This document shows positions 42,559 through 54,523 of a stretch of 64,000 nucleotides of DNA, in pieces. A program made the translations under genes and the position numbers. Positions within the stretch are counted from its first letter, which is position 1. Every line of letters starts with the position of its first letter. Under the pieces are notes generated by a model. It saw only the letters and a program-made list of their open reading frames with translations. It did not search any database and had not been told where the DNA came from. The DNA is taken from assembly GCA_020631815.1 (NCBI GenBank), contig JACKGW010000002.1:124001-188000 (forward strand), in the 5' to 3' direction. This DNA is from Planctomycetota bacterium (GTDB lineage Bacteria > Planctomycetota > PLA2 > JAEUHO01).

Positions 42559-45330
42559 ATGCCTTGGCGCCGATCCTGGCTTCTCGCCCCCCTGTTCGCC
42601 TTGGCCCTGGCGGCTCCGTGGTGGGCACTGCCCCAGCTGGCGCGCGGGGGCCCGGGCGACGAGGACTCGCACTACGTCCAGCGCCGCCGGCCCGGTCGCT
42701 GCCTCTGCGACGAGGGGCAGGGCACCTGGGAGTACCTGCGCAGCCCGCTGCGTCCGCCGGCCGACCCGCCGTGGTGCGGCCTGCTGCTGGCCAAGGGCGA
42801 CTGCGGCAGCAAGGACCGCCCCAAGGGGACGCCGGGTCCGTGCTGGCAGAGCCAGAAGGAAGAGTGCTTCTGGAAGCGCCACGCGTACAGCTGGAAGATC
42901 CACTGCAGCCAGTGCTTCGAGGAGTCGGAGTGCGACGCCTGCGACAGCCTGATCGGCAAGCCCGACCCCAAGATCAGCGAGATGCTGCAGCGGCAGCTCA
43001 AGATCGAGGGCTACGACCCGCGCAAGAACCGGCTGTGGATCGCGGTTTCACCGCACTTCTACGTCGTCACCGACATCGACCGGAAGATGAAGGTGCTCAC
43101 GAAGGGCGGTGCGCCGCGCCTGGCCACCGGCCACGAGGTGGCCCACCTGTTCGCAGAGCGCTGCGAGCGCGCCTACGAGGACTTCCAGCACTGGTTCAAG
43201 GGCGGCTTGCAGGCGCCCAAGGTGATGGGTGTCTACCTGATGACGAAGCAGCGTGCGGCGGAGGCCTACGCCGAGCGCTACTTGGGTAGTGCCCGCACCG
43301 ACATGCTCTACGGCGGCGGCGACACCAAGATCGGCGGCGGGTTCTGCGGCAACGGCTTCGTCGGCTCCTTGCAGGAGAACCGCGCCGACCAAGACCTGCA
43401 CGCGTACTGCCGCCACATGATCGGCCACATCCTGTTCTCGTGCTGGCGCAAGGTGAGCGGAGAGGAGAAGTACTGCCCCAAGTGGGCGTTCATCGGCGCC
43501 GCCCACTTCCTCGAGAAGATGCTCGAGCCGCATGAGGACTACGCCACCTTCTGCAGCAACGAGACGACCGCGCCTTCGGGCTCCGGCAAGGACTGGATGA
43601 AGAAGGCGCGCGGCATGGCCAGCAAGCGCATCGACCCCATCCAGACGTTCTTCGGACGCAACTCGCTGGCCGACTTCAGCTACGAAGACCACATCCGGGC
43701 GTGGTCGCTGATGAAGCTCGGCCTGGAAGAGGACCAAGACCGCTTCCTCCAGATGCTCGCGCTGCTGCGCTACGGCAACGAAGAGGGCTACGCGATCCAG
43801 GAGTCCATGGGCTTCACGCCCGACACGTTCCAGGAGCACTGGGCCGATCGCCTGACGGGCAAGCGCCCGACGTTCGGCGAGATCAAGAAGGACGCCAAGG
43901 ACGACGAAGACGTCGGTCGGCGCGAGCGCGAGCGCATCAAGACCACCGAGGAGGCGGACGTCCTCGCGGGCCTCGTGCGTGGCCTCCACGAGATCAAGGA
44001 CGTCAAGACGCTGGCCGTGGTCGTGGACCGCCTGGACCACCCCTCCGACCTGGTTCGGGAGGCCATCCACCTGGTCTTGGCGCGCAGCACCGACCACGCC
44101 GTCCTGGAGTGGCTGCGTACCGAGGGCCTCCACCACAAGGGCAAGATGGCACGCTCGATCGTGGCGCGCGCCCTCGGCTCGATGCGCGACGAGCTGTCGC
44201 GCGTGCCGCTCGAGGAGATGCTCGGGGACGACTTCTGGTTGGCGCGGGCCAACGCGGCCACCGCCCTCCAGGCCATCGGCAAGCCCGAGAGCCTGCCCGC
44301 GCTGATCGCCGCCATGGACGATCGGCAGTCCAAGGCGTGGATGGCCATCACCGACGCCGTGGCCTCCTTCAAGCAGCGCTCCGTCGAGGCCACCCTCAAG
44401 GCCATGAACGGCTTGGACGACAACGCGTGGCAAGTGCGGGTCACGGCTTGCCAAGCGCTGGCGGCCGTCGGCACCCAAGAGTGCATGGACAAGCTGATCG
44501 AGCGCTTCGAGCTGGAGAAGGGGCGCTTGGAGCGGGAGATGCGCCTCGCGCTCAAGTCCGTCGCCAACGACGACCTGGGCGCCGACCCGGCCACGTGGAA
44601 GAAGTGGTGGGACCAGCAGAAGGAGCGCTTCGGCGGCTTCAACCCCAACGAGCCGCCCAAGGTCACCAACCCCGAGGACGACCGCTACGGCACCCAGGAG
44701 CCGCCGGGTGAGGACGAGCCGCACTACTACGGCCGGCAGATCTACTCGCGCGGGGTGGGCTTCGTGTTCGACACGAGCGGCTCGATGGACAAGAACATCG
44801 TGATCGCCGCTGGCTCCCGCACGGGCCTGGGCGACATCCCGGCCTCCGGCACGCGCATGGAGATCGCCCGCGAGGTCCTGGCCACGGCGCTGACGAAGCT
44901 CAACCCGCAGACCAAGTTCAACCTCGTGCTGTTCAGCACGACCGTGCGGCCCTGGAAGAAGCAGATGGTGCCCGCGACGCCGTCGAACACGTCGTCGGCG
45001 GCCAACGCCGTCCTCAACGCGCCCGCGGACGGGGAGACCAACATCCACGGTGCGCTGAAGGCCGCGCTGGGACTCCACGAGAAGCCGAGCCTGGAGGCGA
45101 CGCTCGAGGACATCCCGGACACGGTCTACTTCCTGACGGATGGCTCCCCCACCGAAGGCGAGATCACCTCGACCCCCGAGCTGCTTGGGTGGTTCGAGGA
45201 CATCAACCGCTTCGGCAAGGTCAAGCTGAACGTGATCGCCTTCGGCAGCCTCGGCGTGGACCTGACCTTCCTCAGGGCCCTGGCCCAGGTGGGCGGCGGC
45301 GACTTCATCCACGTGCCCGAAGAACGCTGA
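42559..45330 (+). CDS. Exported HEAT-repeat protein with C-terminal VWA domain and degenerate peptidase-MA-like N-terminus
   Basis: A 923-residue protein. A signal peptide/anchor (residues 7-25) precedes a Cys-rich segment (CLCDEG, CWQSQKEECFW, CSQCFEESECDACD) that may form disulfides or bind metal. Residues about 150-370 resemble a peptidase-MA domain: GHEVAHLFAERC, RHMIGHILF and PKWAFIGAAHFLE mirror its zinc-site order, but the canonical HExxH and EG pairs are altered. HEAT repeats run from about 460 to 660. A VWA domain (about 730-920) carries the MIDAS motif FDTSGSM and TDGSP. GGAGG precedes ATG 42559. It sits between two kinase genes and may be a surface target or partner. Confidence 0.8.
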   Translation: MPWRRSWLLAPLFALALAAPWWALPQLARGGPGDEDSHYVQRRRPGRCLCDEGQGTWEYLRSPLRPPADPPWCGLLLAKGDCGSKDRPKGTPGPCWQSQKEECFWKRHAYSWKIHCSQCFEESECDACDSLIGKPDPKISEMLQRQLKIEGYDPRKNRLWIAVSPHFYVVTDIDRKMKVLTKGGAPRLATGHEVAHLFAERCERAYEDFQHWFKGGLQAPKVMGVYLMTKQRAAEAYAERYLGSARTDMLYGGGDTKIGGGFCGNGFVGSLQENRADQDLHAYCRHMIGHILFSCWRKVSGEEKYCPKWAFIGAAHFLEKMLEPHEDYATFCSNETTAPSGSGKDWMKKARGMASKRIDPIQTFFGRNSLADFSYEDHIRAWSLMKLGLEEDQDRFLQMLALLRYGNEEGYAIQESMGFTPDTFQEHWADRLTGKRPTFGEIKKDAKDDEDVGRRERERIKTTEEADVLAGLVRGLHEIKDVKTLAVVVDRLDHPSDLVREAIHLVLARSTDHAVLEWLRTEGLHHKGKMARSIVARALGSMRDELSRVPLEEMLGDDFWLARANAATALQAIGKPESLPALIAAMDDRQSKAWMAITDAVASFKQRSVEATLKAMNGLDDNAWQVRVTACQALAAVGTQECMDKLIERFELEKGRLEREMRLALKSVANDDLGADPATWKKWWDQQKERFGGFNPNEPPKVTNPEDDRYGTQEPPGEDEPHYYGRQIYSRGVGFVFDTSGSMDKNIVIAAGSRTGLGDIPASGTRMEIAREVLATALTKLNPQTKFNLVLFSTTVRPWKKQMVPATPSNTSSAANAVLNAPADGETNIHGALKAALGLHEKPSLEATLEDIPDTVYFLTDGSPTEGEITSTPELLGWFEDINRFGKVKLNVIAFGSLGVDLTFLRALAQVGGGDFIHVPEER

Positions 45331-45377
45331 TTCCGCGACCCGGCGCCGGGCCAGCTCGTCGGTAGACTCCCCCGACG

Positions 45378-48017
<2,640 letters not shown>

Positions 48018-48027
48018 CCGTACGAAG

Positions 48028-48047
48028 CCCTGAAAACAGGGGTTTTA
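48028..48047 (+). terminator. Terminator after the transmembrane kinase gene
   Basis: CCCTG (48028-48032) pairs with CAGGG (48037-48041) around AAAA, followed by GTTTTA. It lies 11 bp after the stop at 48017 and separates the kinase from the BlaI operon. It is short but unusually AT-rich on both sides for this window. Confidence 0.65.
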
Positions 48048-48078
48048 GTGCCATGCGCCGGAATTCCGGCGCCCCCCC

Positions 48079-48128
48079 TTGACGCCCCCTTCGCGCAAGA
48101 TCTACATATGTAGATCTACAGACGTAGA
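48079..48128 (+). promoter_or_regulatory. BlaI operon promoter with two abutting operator dyads
   Basis: Two 14-bp dyads adjoin exactly: TCTACATATGTAGA (48101-48114) and TCTACAGACGTAGA (48115-48128). The first extends to a perfect 20-bp palindrome at 48098-48117. Its core TACATATGTA is the BlaI/MecI consensus. TTGACG (48079-48084) and TACATA (48103-48108), 18 bp apart, form a likely -35/-10 pair, so the repressor would cover the -10 box. The blaI ATG is at 48140. Confidence 0.85.
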
Positions 48129-48139
48129 TGGGAGGCGCC

Positions 48140-48520
48140 ATGGCGGGCACGCTGAGCGACCTGCAGATCGAGGTGCTCAAGACCCTCTGGGACCACGGCG
48201 AGGGCACCGTCGCCGACGTGCAAGAGCGCTTGAAGCCCGAGCGCGACCTCGCCACGACCACCGTGGCGACCTTGCTCGCACGGCTCGTGCGGCGCGGTGT
48301 CGTCGCGCGCCGCCGCGGCGAGGGGCGCACCTACGTCTATCGCGCCGCGGTTCCGGAGGACGAAGTGCGCCGCTCGATGGTCGGCGCACTCATGGACCGC
48401 TTGTTCGCCGGCGACCCCGCGGCCCTCGTACATCACCTGGTTGAAGACCAGGACCTGGACGAGGCCACGCGCAAGCGCCTGATCGAGCGGCTGCGTCGCG
48501 CCGCCGAGGAGGACGCGTGA
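48140..48520 (+). CDS. blaI: BlaI/MecI-family repressor
   Basis: A 126-residue winged-helix repressor: LSDLQIEVLKTLWDHGEGTVADVQERL, then TTTVATLLARLVRRGVVARRRGEGRTYVYRA (recognition helix and wing), and a helical dimerisation tail. In this family a partner BlaR1/M56 protease triggers cleavage or release of the repressor; the usual cleavage-site region between wing and dimer helices is present as AAVPEDEVRRSMV. ATG 48140 has GGGAGG seven bases upstream and is preferred over ATG 48128. It autoregulates through the tandem operator upstream. Confidence 0.92.
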   Translation: MAGTLSDLQIEVLKTLWDHGEGTVADVQERLKPERDLATTTVATLLARLVRRGVVARRRGEGRTYVYRAAVPEDEVRRSMVGALMDRLFAGDPAALVHHLVEDQDLDEATRKRLIERLRRAAEEDA

Positions 48521-49839
48521 TGCCGCTCCTCCCCACCATGCCCGACACCCTCGGCGCCTGGATCGCCACGTGGTGGGTCCACGCCACGGTGCTGTCCCTC
48601 GCAGGCTGGCTGGTCCTTCGCCGCAGGCACGAGCTGGCGCCGCGCCTCGAGCAGGCGCTGGTCCTCTTCGTGCTCCTCGCGCCCTGGCTCACCGCCTCGC
48701 TCGCGACCCGCGGCGACGCGCACGACACACCCGCCGTGGCCGCCCCCACCGCGCAACTGGACGTGCCGACAGCGCCGATCCATGTCGCCCCGCCCAGCAA
48801 GGGCGCGAGGCTGTTCCCCGCTCCCCCCATCGGCGACGCGCCCACACCCGAGCACGGACCCACCCCGCCAGCCGTCGCGTTCGAACCTGCGGCCGTTGCC
48901 GTCGCGACGCCGCACGTCGCTCCCGACTGGATACGCCTCCTCCTGCACGCCGCCTTCGCCGTGGCCGGCGGGATCGCGCTCTTCGGAATCGTGCGCGACC
49001 GACGGGCAGCCCGTGCGCTGGGCAGCTTGGACCGGCAGCCGCTGGACGCGCCGCTCGCGGAGGCGGCGCGCACGCTCGTGGCGCGCGTCGGCGGCGCGGC
49101 CCAGCGCGCGCGATGGGTGCAGACCCCTGACCTGACCACGCCGCTCACCCATGGCGTCCGCCGGCCGCTCGTCCTGCTGCCCGAGCGCGTCGTCGACTTG
49201 CCGCAGGACGAGCGGGACGCGTTGCTCGCGCACGAGCTTGCGCACGTGGTCCGCCGCGACGCGCTGCGCGCACACGTCGTTCGCGCCCTCGGGCGTCTCG
49301 CGACGCTGGTCCCCTTCGCCTCCGCCGTAGCGCGGCGCTGGTCCCCGGCCGTCGAGCGTGCCGCCGACGACCTGGCAGCGGCGTGGACCGGCGACCGGCG
49401 CGCGCTGGCCTCGTGTCTGGTGCGCGTCAGCGCCTGGCATGACACGCGGCGCATGCCGCTGGCGGCCACGGCCATGGCCGATCGCCCGCCGCACCTCCAG
49501 GTGCGGGTCGAGCGCCTCCTTGCCTCGCCCGTGCGGCGAGCGGGCGCCCTCGCGGCGTGCGTGCTCGTGGCGGCAGGCGCCGGTCTGGGCACGGTGGCGT
49601 TTGCGGCTGCCCCCCGGCCCGTGACCGCCAACCCGACGGCGGACGAACCGGACACGGCCGTGGCGCCGCGCGCCCCCCTCGACGTCGAGCTGGAAGCGCT
49701 CGACACCGAGCTCGACGAGCTTGTCGAGCTTGCACGTCGTGCAAAGCCGCGACCCGAGCTGGATGCCGCCCTCGCACGCCTCGCGGCGCGTCGTGCCGAC
49801 CTTCATCGCGCCCGGCAGGCACTGCCTGCAGGCCGCTGA
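48517..49839 (+). CDS. BlaR1-like M56 membrane metalloprotease
   Basis: A 440-residue membrane protein. Helices near 12-35 and 42-65, a Pro/Ala-rich loop, another helix near 140-160, then the M56 zinc protease core with LLAHELAHVVRRD (HExxH). ERAADDLAA further on supplies the third ligand, a Glu. A further hydrophobic segment (about 345-370) leads to a short helical tail that replaces the large penicillin-binding sensor domain of BlaR1, so the inducing signal is probably not a beta-lactam. GTG 48517 overlaps the blaI stop by GTGA. Confidence 0.88.
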   Translation: MMPLLPTMPDTLGAWIATWWVHATVLSLAGWLVLRRRHELAPRLEQALVLFVLLAPWLTASLATRGDAHDTPAVAAPTAQLDVPTAPIHVAPPSKGARLFPAPPIGDAPTPEHGPTPPAVAFEPAAVAVATPHVAPDWIRLLLHAAFAVAGGIALFGIVRDRRAARALGSLDRQPLDAPLAEAARTLVARVGGAAQRARWVQTPDLTTPLTHGVRRPLVLLPERVVDLPQDERDALLAHELAHVVRRDALRAHVVRALGRLATLVPFASAVARRWSPAVERAADDLAAAWTGDRRALASCLVRVSAWHDTRRMPLAATAMADRPPHLQVRVERLLASPVRRAGALAACVLVAAGAGLGTVAFAAAPRPVTANPTADEPDTAVAPRAPLDVELEALDTELDELVELARRAKPRPELDAALARLAARRADLHRARQALPAGR

Positions 49840-49863
49840 CCCTCCCACCCCCTGGAGCCCATC

Positions 49864-51345
49864 ATGTCCCTGCAACGACTCGTAAAGCTGGCGCTGCTCA
49901 CCCTGGCACTGTCGCTTCCCTTGCTAGCTCCTAGCGCTCGCGCCGACGACGAGCCCACCGATCCCCGCACCGTCATCCTCAAGACCTACGACGTGCGCGA
50001 TCTCGGCGTCACCAACGCCCAGCTCACCGGCCTGCGCAACGCGGACGGCACGCCCTGGAAGCCGAGCCAGGTCTCCATGAAGGGCGGCATCCTCATCGTG
50101 CGCGGCTCGGCGGACGAGCACGAGGTCTTGCTGCATTGGATCGCATCGCGGCGAGCGAGGGCGTCCGGCGACCAAGGCGCACATTCGGACCTGGACGTCC
50201 GTCGAAGGCAGCTGGAAGCGCACGCGGCCGAGCTTGAGCGGGCGCGGGCCTACCTCGACGAGCAGACCGAGAAGCTGGAGGCCGCGCGAGCGCGCATCAG
50301 CACGGACGCGGAGCGCGAAGTGGCCGCTCGGCTCGAGCGAGAGCTTGCGCGACACCGCACGAACTTGGCAGAAGAAGAGGCGCGGCTGCGCGAATCCCAG
50401 AACCAGCTGGCCGAGCTCGAGGCCCACCGTGCAGCCCGAGCTGGCGACGAGACCGGCGCAGAGCCGGTGGCGGCGGCGGTCGAGCAACGCTTGGCGGCAC
50501 TCGCTCAGCAGCGCGATGAGCTGCAGCAGAAGGCGACCATGCTCGAGGAGACCCTGGCCGCCATCGAGGCCGGGAAGGCAGGCGACGAGAGCGCCGTACG
50601 CCGGACGGCGGAGCTCGTGTCGGCACGATTGCGCCTGCAAGCCGCCATCAGCACGACCGACCAGCAGCGCGCGGAGCTGGAGAGGGCCTTGGTCGTCCTG
50701 CGTGGCCCGGAGTCCGAGGCGCGACGCAAGGCCGCGGAGGAGATTGCGCGCAACCTGGGCCATGGCGAGCCGCGCGATCGCGATTCCGTGATGGTCTGGG
50801 ATCCTGAGAGTGGTGAGGCCAGCGACCTCATTCGGTGGATCGCAGGCGGTGTCGCTGAGCACGCCCGGATGCACATCGACCGACTGACGGGGCAGGCGAA
50901 AGCGCTCGAGCGCCAGCAAGCCGACCTGCGGCGGCGAGCGACCGTTCTCCAGGATCTCGCTAGCCGTCTGGAGGCCGACGAGCCCGAGAAGCGCAAGTCG
51001 CTCGACAGCGAGCTCGTGCGCATCGACCGGACTGCCGCCGAGCTGACGGCCAAGCGCGAAGCGCTGATCGTCCAGAAGACGCAGCTCGAGTCCGCGCTGG
51101 CCGAGAAGCAGTTCGACCGGCTGCGCGAGCAGGTCGCGAAGCTCGAGGCGGAAGCGCGCGAGCGCGAGGCCTCGCGCTCCGCGCGCTGGCCGCAGCCGAG
51201 CACGAGCCAGCGTGCGATTCCCGAGAACGAGATCCTGCTGGAGGAAGTGCGCGCCCTGCGCCGCGACGTCCGCGAGGTCAAGGTGCTGCTGCGCAAGCTG
51301 CTCGAGCAAGACGGCGTGGCCGTGGATCCGCGCGGGCCGCGCTGA
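49864..51345 (+). CDS. Secreted long coiled-coil protein, third gene of blaI operon
   Basis: A 493-residue exported protein. The signal peptide (cleavage near ARA-DD, about residue 27) is followed by a small alpha/beta domain (VILKTYDVRDLGV; MKGGILIVRGSADEHEVLL) that recalls secretin/STN-type short domains. About 350 residues of Glu/Arg/Ala heptads then form long coiled coils. The last part is again helical (ENEILLEEVRALRRDVREVKVLLRKLLEQ). It lies 24 bp after the M56 gene with GGAG before its ATG, so it is probably induced by the BlaI system and may be its physiological output. Confidence 0.72.
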   Translation: MSLQRLVKLALLTLALSLPLLAPSARADDEPTDPRTVILKTYDVRDLGVTNAQLTGLRNADGTPWKPSQVSMKGGILIVRGSADEHEVLLHWIASRRARASGDQGAHSDLDVRRRQLEAHAAELERARAYLDEQTEKLEAARARISTDAEREVAARLERELARHRTNLAEEEARLRESQNQLAELEAHRAARAGDETGAEPVAAAVEQRLAALAQQRDELQQKATMLEETLAAIEAGKAGDESAVRRTAELVSARLRLQAAISTTDQQRAELERALVVLRGPESEARRKAAEEIARNLGHGEPRDRDSVMVWDPESGEASDLIRWIAGGVAEHARMHIDRLTGQAKALERQQADLRRRATVLQDLASRLEADEPEKRKSLDSELVRIDRTAAELTAKREALIVQKTQLESALAEKQFDRLREQVAKLEAEAREREASRSARWPQPSTSQRAIPENEILLEEVRALRRDVREVKVLLRKLLEQDGVAVDPRGPR

Positions 51346-51354
51346 TCCGACGCG

Positions 51355-53229
51355 TCAGTCGATCCGGACGATGCGCCAGCCCTTCTCCCCGCCGTCCGCG
51401 ATGCGGTAGCGGTGGCCGCCGTAGACGGGGAGGGTGGCGAACGTGAACGAGCCGTCCGGCTCGCGGATCAGCTGCATCGTCAGGAAGATCTGCATCAGCA
51501 GGTCGTCGCAGTCGCCCGTGGTGCGGTGCTTCGAGCGGCTCTCGAACTCCTGGATCCAGCCGTCACGCACCGTCTCGATCGGCGTGTCGGCGGCCCAGTG
51601 CCCGGCCTCGATCTCGTGGGCGCGGAGCGCTTCCCAGTCGAAGGCGACCTCCAGCAAGTCGCGTCGCGGTAGGTGGTAGCCACGCCCGAAGCGGATGAAG
51701 GCCTGCCAAGCGTTCTTCGGCGTGCCCTCGATGGCGTCGTACCAGTCGGGCGCGGGGCCGCCCTGGCCCTTGGGCACGATGCCCGAGCGCGGCAGCACGC
51801 CATCGGCGCCGAGCAGCTCGCCGTCGGCAGCGCGCAAGCGATACACGGTCTCGAAGCCCAGCCGCGAGCGCACGCGAACCGTACGCACGCCGTCTTCCGA
51901 CGTGCTGACGTCGACGGTCAGATCGGCCTCGCCCGTGGCCACCGACCCGGATCCCGCCTTCGGGGCGCGCGCGAAGCGCGGGTCGAAGCCCGGCAGCACC
52001 CAGTGGGCCGCGCCGCTTGTGGGCGTGGCCAGGCGCGCCAGCAGCAAAGCAGCGACCGTGCCCATGGTGGCGTCCGGACGCACGGCGCCATCCAGCGTGA
52101 CCGGCGGGCGGCCGTCCACCTCGTGCGAGATGTGCATGACGTCGCCCGCACGCTCGAAGCGTGAGTGGCCGACTTCCGACGGCGAGCTGTGGCTGCGCTG
52201 ACCACGCAGGACGGTGAGGTCCTGCGCCAGCGTGCAGACCAGCTCGCTGCGCACCTGGGCATCGCCCCCCGCACGCTCGGTCACCTCGCGCACGTCCCAC
52301 GCCGGCTCGCCACCCGCGCTTGCGGGCACGGCCTCGAGCACGACGCTGCCGATCGTGGCGCCGTCGAGCACGAGGTCGCCCTCGAAGCGCCAGGCCTTGG
52401 CGGGCGCGTCGAGACAGCGACGTGCGGCACGCGCCGCCTCGGTCGCGCGATCGCGCAGCGACTGCGCGAGGCCCTCGGGGTCGTCGAGGACCAGGGGCTC
52501 GCCGTCGCCCTCCGTCACGTCCAGGCCCAGCCCGACGATCTCGAAGCCGGCGAGCGTGCCGTCGGCGTCGAAGGCGAACCGCAGCGTGCGCTGCGCCCGC
52601 GTGATGCTGAGCGTCTGGAGCTCGCGGACCTCGTCCCCCTGCCGCCAGCGCACCGCACCGTGCGACTCGACGTGCAGCGGCGCTACGTAGGGATCGCCCG
52701 GCGCCGGATCGGGGTCGAAGTCGGCGATGGAGCGTCCGTCGGCGGCAGCACCTTGGGCCTGCAGCCACAGCAGCAGTCCGACCGTCGTCGTGACCGCGGG
52801 GCCGGCGCTGGCGGGTTCGAGGTGGTTCTCGTACTCGGGCGTCTGGTGCTCGAGCACGAAGCCGCCCGCACGCTTGGACCACGTCGCGGCGAGGAAGCCC
52901 CCGTCGTTGCTGCGGCGGTAGCTGCCGGTCAGTGCGTGCAAGTCAGCGTCGAGCCAGGCTTGCGTCTGCTGCGCATCCATCTGCGGCTGGGTCGGCTCGA
53001 GGCGCTCCAAGACGTGCCACGCCGCGCCGTCCGGGGCGCCCGACAGCGCGCCGGGAGCAGTCGGCACGGCGACGAGGCGCAGGCGGGCCACGGGCTTGCC
53101 GAGGTGCCGCACCGTCCCCGTCCACGAGAAGCCCCGCGGCGGGGCCTTGGCCTCCTCCGCCGCGGACGGCAGTGCGCCGCAAGCGAGGACGAGGAGGCCC
53201 GACGCCAGCAGCACGCGCAGCGCGTTCAT
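51355..53229 (-). CDS. Exported protein with two copies of a beta-rich domain
   Basis: A 624-residue protein; the N-terminus (SGLLVLACGALPSAAEE) fits a lipobox LVLAC. Two related modules of about 200 residues can be aligned. The first opens GFSWTGTVRHLGKPVARLRL with AAWHVLE; the second opens AWRFEGDLVLDGATIGSVVL with PAWDVRE. The downstream gene has one more copy. The C-terminus carries an additional alpha/beta domain ending HRYRIADGGEKGWRIVRID. The strand pattern suggests a DUF3108-like or lipocalin-like beta-structure. Function unknown. It starts 7 bp after the neighbouring gene's stop and is likely cotranscribed with it. Confidence 0.7.
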   Translation of the reverse strand: MNALRVLLASGLLVLACGALPSAAEEAKAPPRGFSWTGTVRHLGKPVARLRLVAVPTAPGALSGAPDGAAWHVLERLEPTQPQMDAQQTQAWLDADLHALTGSYRRSNDGGFLAATWSKRAGGFVLEHQTPEYENHLEPASAGPAVTTTVGLLLWLQAQGAAADGRSIADFDPDPAPGDPYVAPLHVESHGAVRWRQGDEVRELQTLSITRAQRTLRFAFDADGTLAGFEIVGLGLDVTEGDGEPLVLDDPEGLAQSLRDRATEAARAARRCLDAPAKAWRFEGDLVLDGATIGSVVLEAVPASAGGEPAWDVREVTERAGGDAQVRSELVCTLAQDLTVLRGQRSHSSPSEVGHSRFERAGDVMHISHEVDGRPPVTLDGAVRPDATMGTVAALLLARLATPTSGAAHWVLPGFDPRFARAPKAGSGSVATGEADLTVDVSTSEDGVRTVRVRSRLGFETVYRLRAADGELLGADGVLPRSGIVPKGQGGPAPDWYDAIEGTPKNAWQAFIRFGRGYHLPRRDLLEVAFDWEALRAHEIEAGHWAADTPIETVRDGWIQEFESRSKHRTTGDCDDLLMQIFLTMQLIREPDGSFTFATLPVYGGHRYRIADGGEKGWRIVRID

Positions 53230-53236
53230 GGACGAT

Positions 53237-54523
53237 CTAGCGCTTGGGCGCCGGGAGGCGATCCAGGAACCACTTGCCGTCGTAGCGACCCACATGGAGT
53301 CGCAGCGACTGGAACGCCTCGGGGAACACGACGGTGGCGCCGTCTTCGCTGCCTTCATCCGGCTCGACGTCCACGCTGCCGCGGACCATGGCAAGGCCCA
53401 TCTGGACCATGTCCTTGTCGTTCTTGGGGAGCGACTGGCGCCAGACCATCAGCAGGCGCTTGCGCAGCTCGTCGACCGTGGGCGGGTCCTTGCCGTCGAC
53501 GGGCGGCGCGCTCTTCATCAGCGCAGCGTGCACCGAGGGCCAGTACAGCAGCGAGTCCAGCAGGTCGACATCGCCGCAGCCGAAGGCCAGGGCGGCGTCC
53601 ATACCGGCGTCGATGGCTTCGTCGCGGCCACGCGGCAGATCGGGCTTGGCGGGGGCGTCGCCAGCCGGCGCCTTCCCCTCGCGGACGATCAGGCTGACGG
53701 GCTTGGACTTGGAGGCGAACTTGGCGCCGCGCAGCGCCTTCGTCTCCTTGTCGAACCACATGATCATCGTGTCGTCGTCGCCGCGCGTGGAGTCCACGGC
53801 GTAGAGCGCCTGGCCCTCGTAGCGACCGTTCACGTCGGGCGCGAAGGTCACCTTCTCGAAGCGCTCCTCCTCGTCCGGGCCGCGCAGCGACCAGCCGGCG
53901 TGCAGGAGCCCGTTGCCTTCGGGCAGCGCCAAGCGCTGCATGAGGATGAACGCACCGAGCGTCGGTACGAGCGGACCGGGGATCTTCACGTCGCGCGGCT
54001 CACCACGCTCTTCGCCCACGATCGGCACGAAGCGCAACGAACCGGCCGGGGCTCCCGCGACGATCTCCATGCGATGGTCCATGCCATCGGGGTCGTGCTC
54101 ATGCCAGGTACCGCGCACCGGCATGAGGTGCTGGTCCATCACGATCTCGGCCTCGTGACGAAGCTCGTCAGCACCCGCCGCGGTCAGGTCGACCGACATC
54201 GTCTCGCGTACGCGCCAGTGCGGAGCGCCGTTCTCGACGACCACGTCGACCGTGATCTCGAACACACCGCGCGGAGCGGGATCGAGCGGGACGCCCTGCA
54301 TCTCCGTGTAGCCGCGGAACGCATAGCCGCGCATGGGCGAGGGAGCCGGCAGCGCCTGGAGGCGCGCGGCCAGCGTCGCCTCCGCGTCGGCGGTCGCGGG
54401 CGGGGCCTCGTCCTCGACGGCGCCCCCTGTCACGGGCGGGTCCTCCGCGCGGACCGGGGCGGCGCCAAGCGCGCCCACGAGAAGGAGGAGGGCCAAGATC
54501 AGGAGGCTGGGGACGTTCTTCAT
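53237..54523 (-). CDS. Exported protein sharing the beta-rich domain of its neighbour
   Basis: A 428-residue secreted protein. Signal peptide MKNVPSLLILALLLLVGALG ending APVRAE. After an acidic linker one beta-rich domain begins GYAFRGYTEMQGV and includes PHWRVRE and LMPVRGTWHEHD, matching the two modules in the gene at 51355. The C-terminal 150 residues are helical then beta (SLRLHVGRYDGKWFLDRL), like an NTF2/DUF4878 domain. ATG 54523 is set by the signal peptide. No catalytic motif seen. Confidence 0.7.
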   Translation of the reverse strand: MKNVPSLLILALLLLVGALGAAPVRAEDPPVTGGAVEDEAPPATADAEATLAARLQALPAPSPMRGYAFRGYTEMQGVPLDPAPRGVFEITVDVVVENGAPHWRVRETMSVDLTAAGADELRHEAEIVMDQHLMPVRGTWHEHDPDGMDHRMEIVAGAPAGSLRFVPIVGEERGEPRDVKIPGPLVPTLGAFILMQRLALPEGNGLLHAGWSLRGPDEEERFEKVTFAPDVNGRYEGQALYAVDSTRGDDDTMIMWFDKETKALRGAKFASKSKPVSLIVREGKAPAGDAPAKPDLPRGRDEAIDAGMDAALAFGCGDVDLLDSLLYWPSVHAALMKSAPPVDGKDPPTVDELRKRLLMVWRQSLPKNDKDMVQMGLAMVRGSVDVEPDEGSEDGATVVFPEAFQSLRLHVGRYDGKWFLDRLPAPKR

